From Flavobacterium chungbukense (lineage in GTDB: Bacteria > Bacteroidota > Bacteroidia > Flavobacteriales > Flavobacteriaceae): a DNA stretch of 64,000 nt. Under the pieces are notes generated by a model. That model was not told where the DNA came from. It saw only the letters and a program-made list of their open reading frames with translations, and did not search any database. The stretch's first letter is position 1. Each line of letters opens with the position of its first letter. Shown here piece after piece: positions 62,181-64,000 of the stretch. The position numbers were made by a program, and so were the translations under genes. The DNA lies in the NCBI RefSeq assembly GCF_020805785.1, contig NZ_JAJGZV010000004.1:124001-188000 (forward strand). The letters run 5' to 3'.

Positions 62181-62265
62181 AAATTAAGTGATGTAAAATT
62201 TATTTTGGGATACATTGAAACTGGATCCAAAAGTAAATGAGCCATACTTATTATAACAGTATTTT

Positions 62266-62300
62266 TATACCAACGGCGTATGATTTATACGAACGGCGTT
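62266..62300. promoter_or_regulatory. 20-bp-period direct repeat, candidate LytTR operator
   Basis: TATACCAACGGCGTA (62266-62280) and TATACGAACGGCGTT (62286-62300) agree in 13 of 15 bases and are exactly 20 bp apart, about two helical turns. LytTR regulators bind direct repeats with a spacing of about two turns. It lies upstream of the LytS/LytTR gene pair. Confidence 0.5.
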
Positions 62301-62346
62301 AGTATAATTTATCCTTTACAAAGGGCTAAAAACTATACGATTATAT

Positions 62347-62354
62347 TATTTTTG
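62347..62354 (+). promoter_or_regulatory. Bacteroidota -7 box, lytS-like gene
   Basis: TATTTTTG, 5 bp before the ATG at 62360, so the mRNA would be almost leaderless. No good TTG is seen at the usual distance, which fits an activator-dependent promoter. Confidence 0.5.
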
Positions 62355-62359
62355 CCGTT

Positions 62360-63358
62360 ATGACTATCTCCAAACTTTATCAAAACTTTTTCCTGCGAAA
62401 TCTATTCGTAAATACACTTGTTTATTTAGTCATTTTAGCCTGTGTTTACGACGAAATAAAACTAGACGGACACAGCTGGTCTTATATTTTAAGTAAAATT
62501 GCCGTTGGATATTTCCCGTGTATTGTTTGGATTACCATTTTCAATATCTGCATTATCAAACCTGTTTTATTCAAGAAAAAAGTCAAAACATTCTTTGTGC
62601 TTCTTGCAGCTTATTGGACTGGTTTTTACTTTTTTATGAACTGGTTTTTTCCTCTTGTTGGTTTAGGAAATTTTAAAACCCTGCAAATATTATCGTTGAT
62701 TATTAACGGAATGTTTTTCTATTTTATTCATGTTGTGATTACGAAAAAAATCATGGATGCGGATAAAGATATTATGAATTTTAAATCGGAACTTTCATTT
62801 TTAAAACAACAATTGAATCCGCATTTTTTGTTGAATGCGATGAATAATCTTTACGGAGAAGCATTGGCTGAACCCGACAAAGTTCCGGATCGCATTCTAA
62901 ATCTTTCAGATATGCTGCGTTACCAGATTGAAGCTTCTAAAAAAGATTATGTTTTATTGGAAGAAGAAATTGCGTTTATTAAAAAATATATCGAATATTA
63001 CACCTTTAGAAATGAAAGACTTATGGCAAAGCAAAAATTTGAAGGTGTTCATGACGAGATTGAAATTCCCCCTTTGTTCTTTTTACCTTTGGTAGAAAAT
63101 GCCGTTAAATTTTCTGCCGAAACTACAGAACCTTTTATTAATTTAGATTTAAAAGTAAAATGCCGCGGTATTATTTTTACCATAAAAAACAATTGTCTGG
63201 ATTCGGAATCGCGTCTTTCGAGCACCGGAATTGGAATTGAAAACCTAAAAAGACGTTTAGAAGTTTACGGTCTAAAACACCGTTTGAGCTGTAAAAAAGA
63301 GAAAAATATGTTTACCGTAAAATTATGCATATGGCATTTACCTACCGCTGTCTCATAA
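62360..63358 (+). CDS. LytS-type sensor histidine kinase
   Basis: 332 aa. Four membrane helices in residues ~15-130, then the His_kinase domain with LKQQLNPHFLLNAMNNLYGEA (phospho-accepting His near 154) and an ATPase domain with LPLVENAVKFS. Signals to the LytTR regulator whose start codon lies within the 3' end of this gene. Stimulus unknown. Confidence 0.9.
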   Translation: MTISKLYQNFFLRNLFVNTLVYLVILACVYDEIKLDGHSWSYILSKIAVGYFPCIVWITIFNICIIKPVLFKKKVKTFFVLLAAYWTGFYFFMNWFFPLVGLGNFKTLQILSLIINGMFFYFIHVVITKKIMDADKDIMNFKSELSFLKQQLNPHFLLNAMNNLYGEALAEPDKVPDRILNLSDMLRYQIEASKKDYVLLEEEIAFIKKYIEYYTFRNERLMAKQKFEGVHDEIEIPPLFFLPLVENAVKFSAETTEPFINLDLKVKCRGIIFTIKNNCLDSESRLSSTGIGIENLKRRLEVYGLKHRLSCKKEKNMFTVKLCIWHLPTAVS

Positions 63359-64000
63359 TTGATGACGAATCACCGGCACACAAAGCCTTGATTTCGCATA
63401 TTTCTAAATTTGACGAACTGGAGCATTCCGGTAGCGCTTTTAATGGTATGGAAGCCATAAAACTGCTAAACGAAAACCAATACGACATTATTTTTTTAGA
63501 CATTAATATGCCTGTAATTTCTGGCGTAGAATTAATGGAATTACAACCGAATCGTCCGCTTACGATTGTCACAACGGCTTATTCTGATTTTGCACTTTCT
63601 GCCTACCAAAATGATGCAATTGATTACCTTTTAAAACCCATTTCGCCAGATAAATTTGCTAAAGCAATAGAAAAGGCAAAAACCTTTCATTCTGGAAATA
63701 ATCTTAAAAAGGAAGATAGCAGCAACGAAAAAATACTTTCTTGTCGCTCTAACGGGCAAATAATTGAAACTCCACTAATTGATATTTTATACGTTGAAAG
63801 TCTTGGCAATTATATGAAATTATACAGCCGAAAATTGAAATCTCCAATCATCATTTACGGTTCTCTTGCCAGCATTGCCACTGAGATTGACTGTTCTCAT
63901 TTTGTTCAGGTACATCGCTCGTTTATTGTAAATACCCGAGAAATAACTTCGGCTATCAATAAAACTTTAACAATGAGTAATGGAGAAATCATTCCGGTGG
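63331..64000 (+). CDS. LytTR-family response regulator (C-terminus cut by window edge)
   Basis: 223 codons visible from the ATG at 63331 (another ATG at 63325). Receiver domain FTYRCLIIDDESPAHKAL with the phospho-Asp in IIFLDINMP and the signature Lys in LLKPISPDKF. The LytTR domain begins near residue 135 (ILYVESLGNYMKLYS, FVQVHRSFIVN). Overlaps the kinase gene by 28 bp, implying translational coupling. Confidence 0.92.
   Translation, partial: MAFTYRCLIIDDESPAHKALISHISKFDELEHSGSAFNGMEAIKLLNENQYDIIFLDINMPVISGVELMELQPNRPLTIVTTAYSDFALSAYQNDAIDYLLKPISPDKFAKAIEKAKTFHSGNNLKKEDSSNEKILSCRSNGQIIETPLIDILYVESLGNYMKLYSRKLKSPIIIYGSLASIATEIDCSHFVQVHRSFIVNTREITSAINKTLTMSNGEIIPV

Overview
The window is a 64 kb chromosomal segment of a Flavobacterium-like member of the Bacteroidota. 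Four things point there: the complete gldKLMN plus gldO cluster (type IX secretion and gliding), the Bacteroidota promoter signature TAnnTTTG with TTG 19 to 21 bp upstream (seen before tRNAs, era, der, topA, miaB and others), the low G+C intergenic DNA, and the set of flavobacterial families (DUF4494, DUF4269, DUF983, DUF1761, LytS/LytTR, AraC with membrane domain). There is no rRNA, prophage, CRISPR array or complete insertion sequence. Most genes are core genes.

Layout. 1-4.0 kb: a truncated TonB-receptor-like outer membrane protein, then the GTPases Der and Era. 4.0-4.6 kb: initiator tRNA with repeated hairpins. 4.6-13 kb: a lipoprotein, a DUF5694 protein, an M13 peptidase, an AraC-type membrane regulator, a small porin, an AHSA1-like protein and a YiaA-like protein. 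13.4-20.8 kb: tRNA-Glu, a PQQ-propeller protein, the radical SAM/TIGR03915 DNA-repair-like pair, a GH130 protein and DUF4494. 20.9-25.5 kb: a GT39-like membrane transferase, DUF4269, then a second identical initiator tRNA followed by a small accessory island holding direct repeats, REP palindromes, orphan genes and a frameshifted paralogue. 26-36 kb: an ASKHA-fold protein, an EamA exporter with an unusual leader, DUF1761, an acyltransferase-like protein, a divergent lipid kinase / APP1 phosphatase pair, an ABC-F protein, DUF983 and an FAD oxidoreductase. 36.9-46.7 kb: gldO, gldN, gldM, gldL, gldK, an arginase-fold protein lacking several metal ligands, and topA. 47-55.3 kb: miaB, a sigma-54 activator, lptE, a repeat-rich TPR protein, secG, groES and groEL. 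55.6-64 kb: an ENPP phosphodiesterase, SDR plus AraC, a SulP transporter, an outer membrane protein, and a LytS/LytTR two-component pair cut by the window end.

Main discovery candidate: upstream of the EamA exporter (27598-27753) a TAnnTTTG box sits 5 nt before a 12-codon leader ORF, MNRKGCLPPPRF. It contains a Pro-Pro-Pro stall motif, and its last codons form one strand of a 12-bp stem. Inside and beyond that stem lie mutually exclusive hairpins, one ending 9 nt before the exporter start. This has the architecture of a leader-peptide attenuator. Other points of interest are the duplicated initiator tRNA with attachment-like direct repeats, two dispersed hairpin families with conserved loops and covarying stems, the arginase-like pseudoenzyme beside gldK, and many REP-type palindromes.
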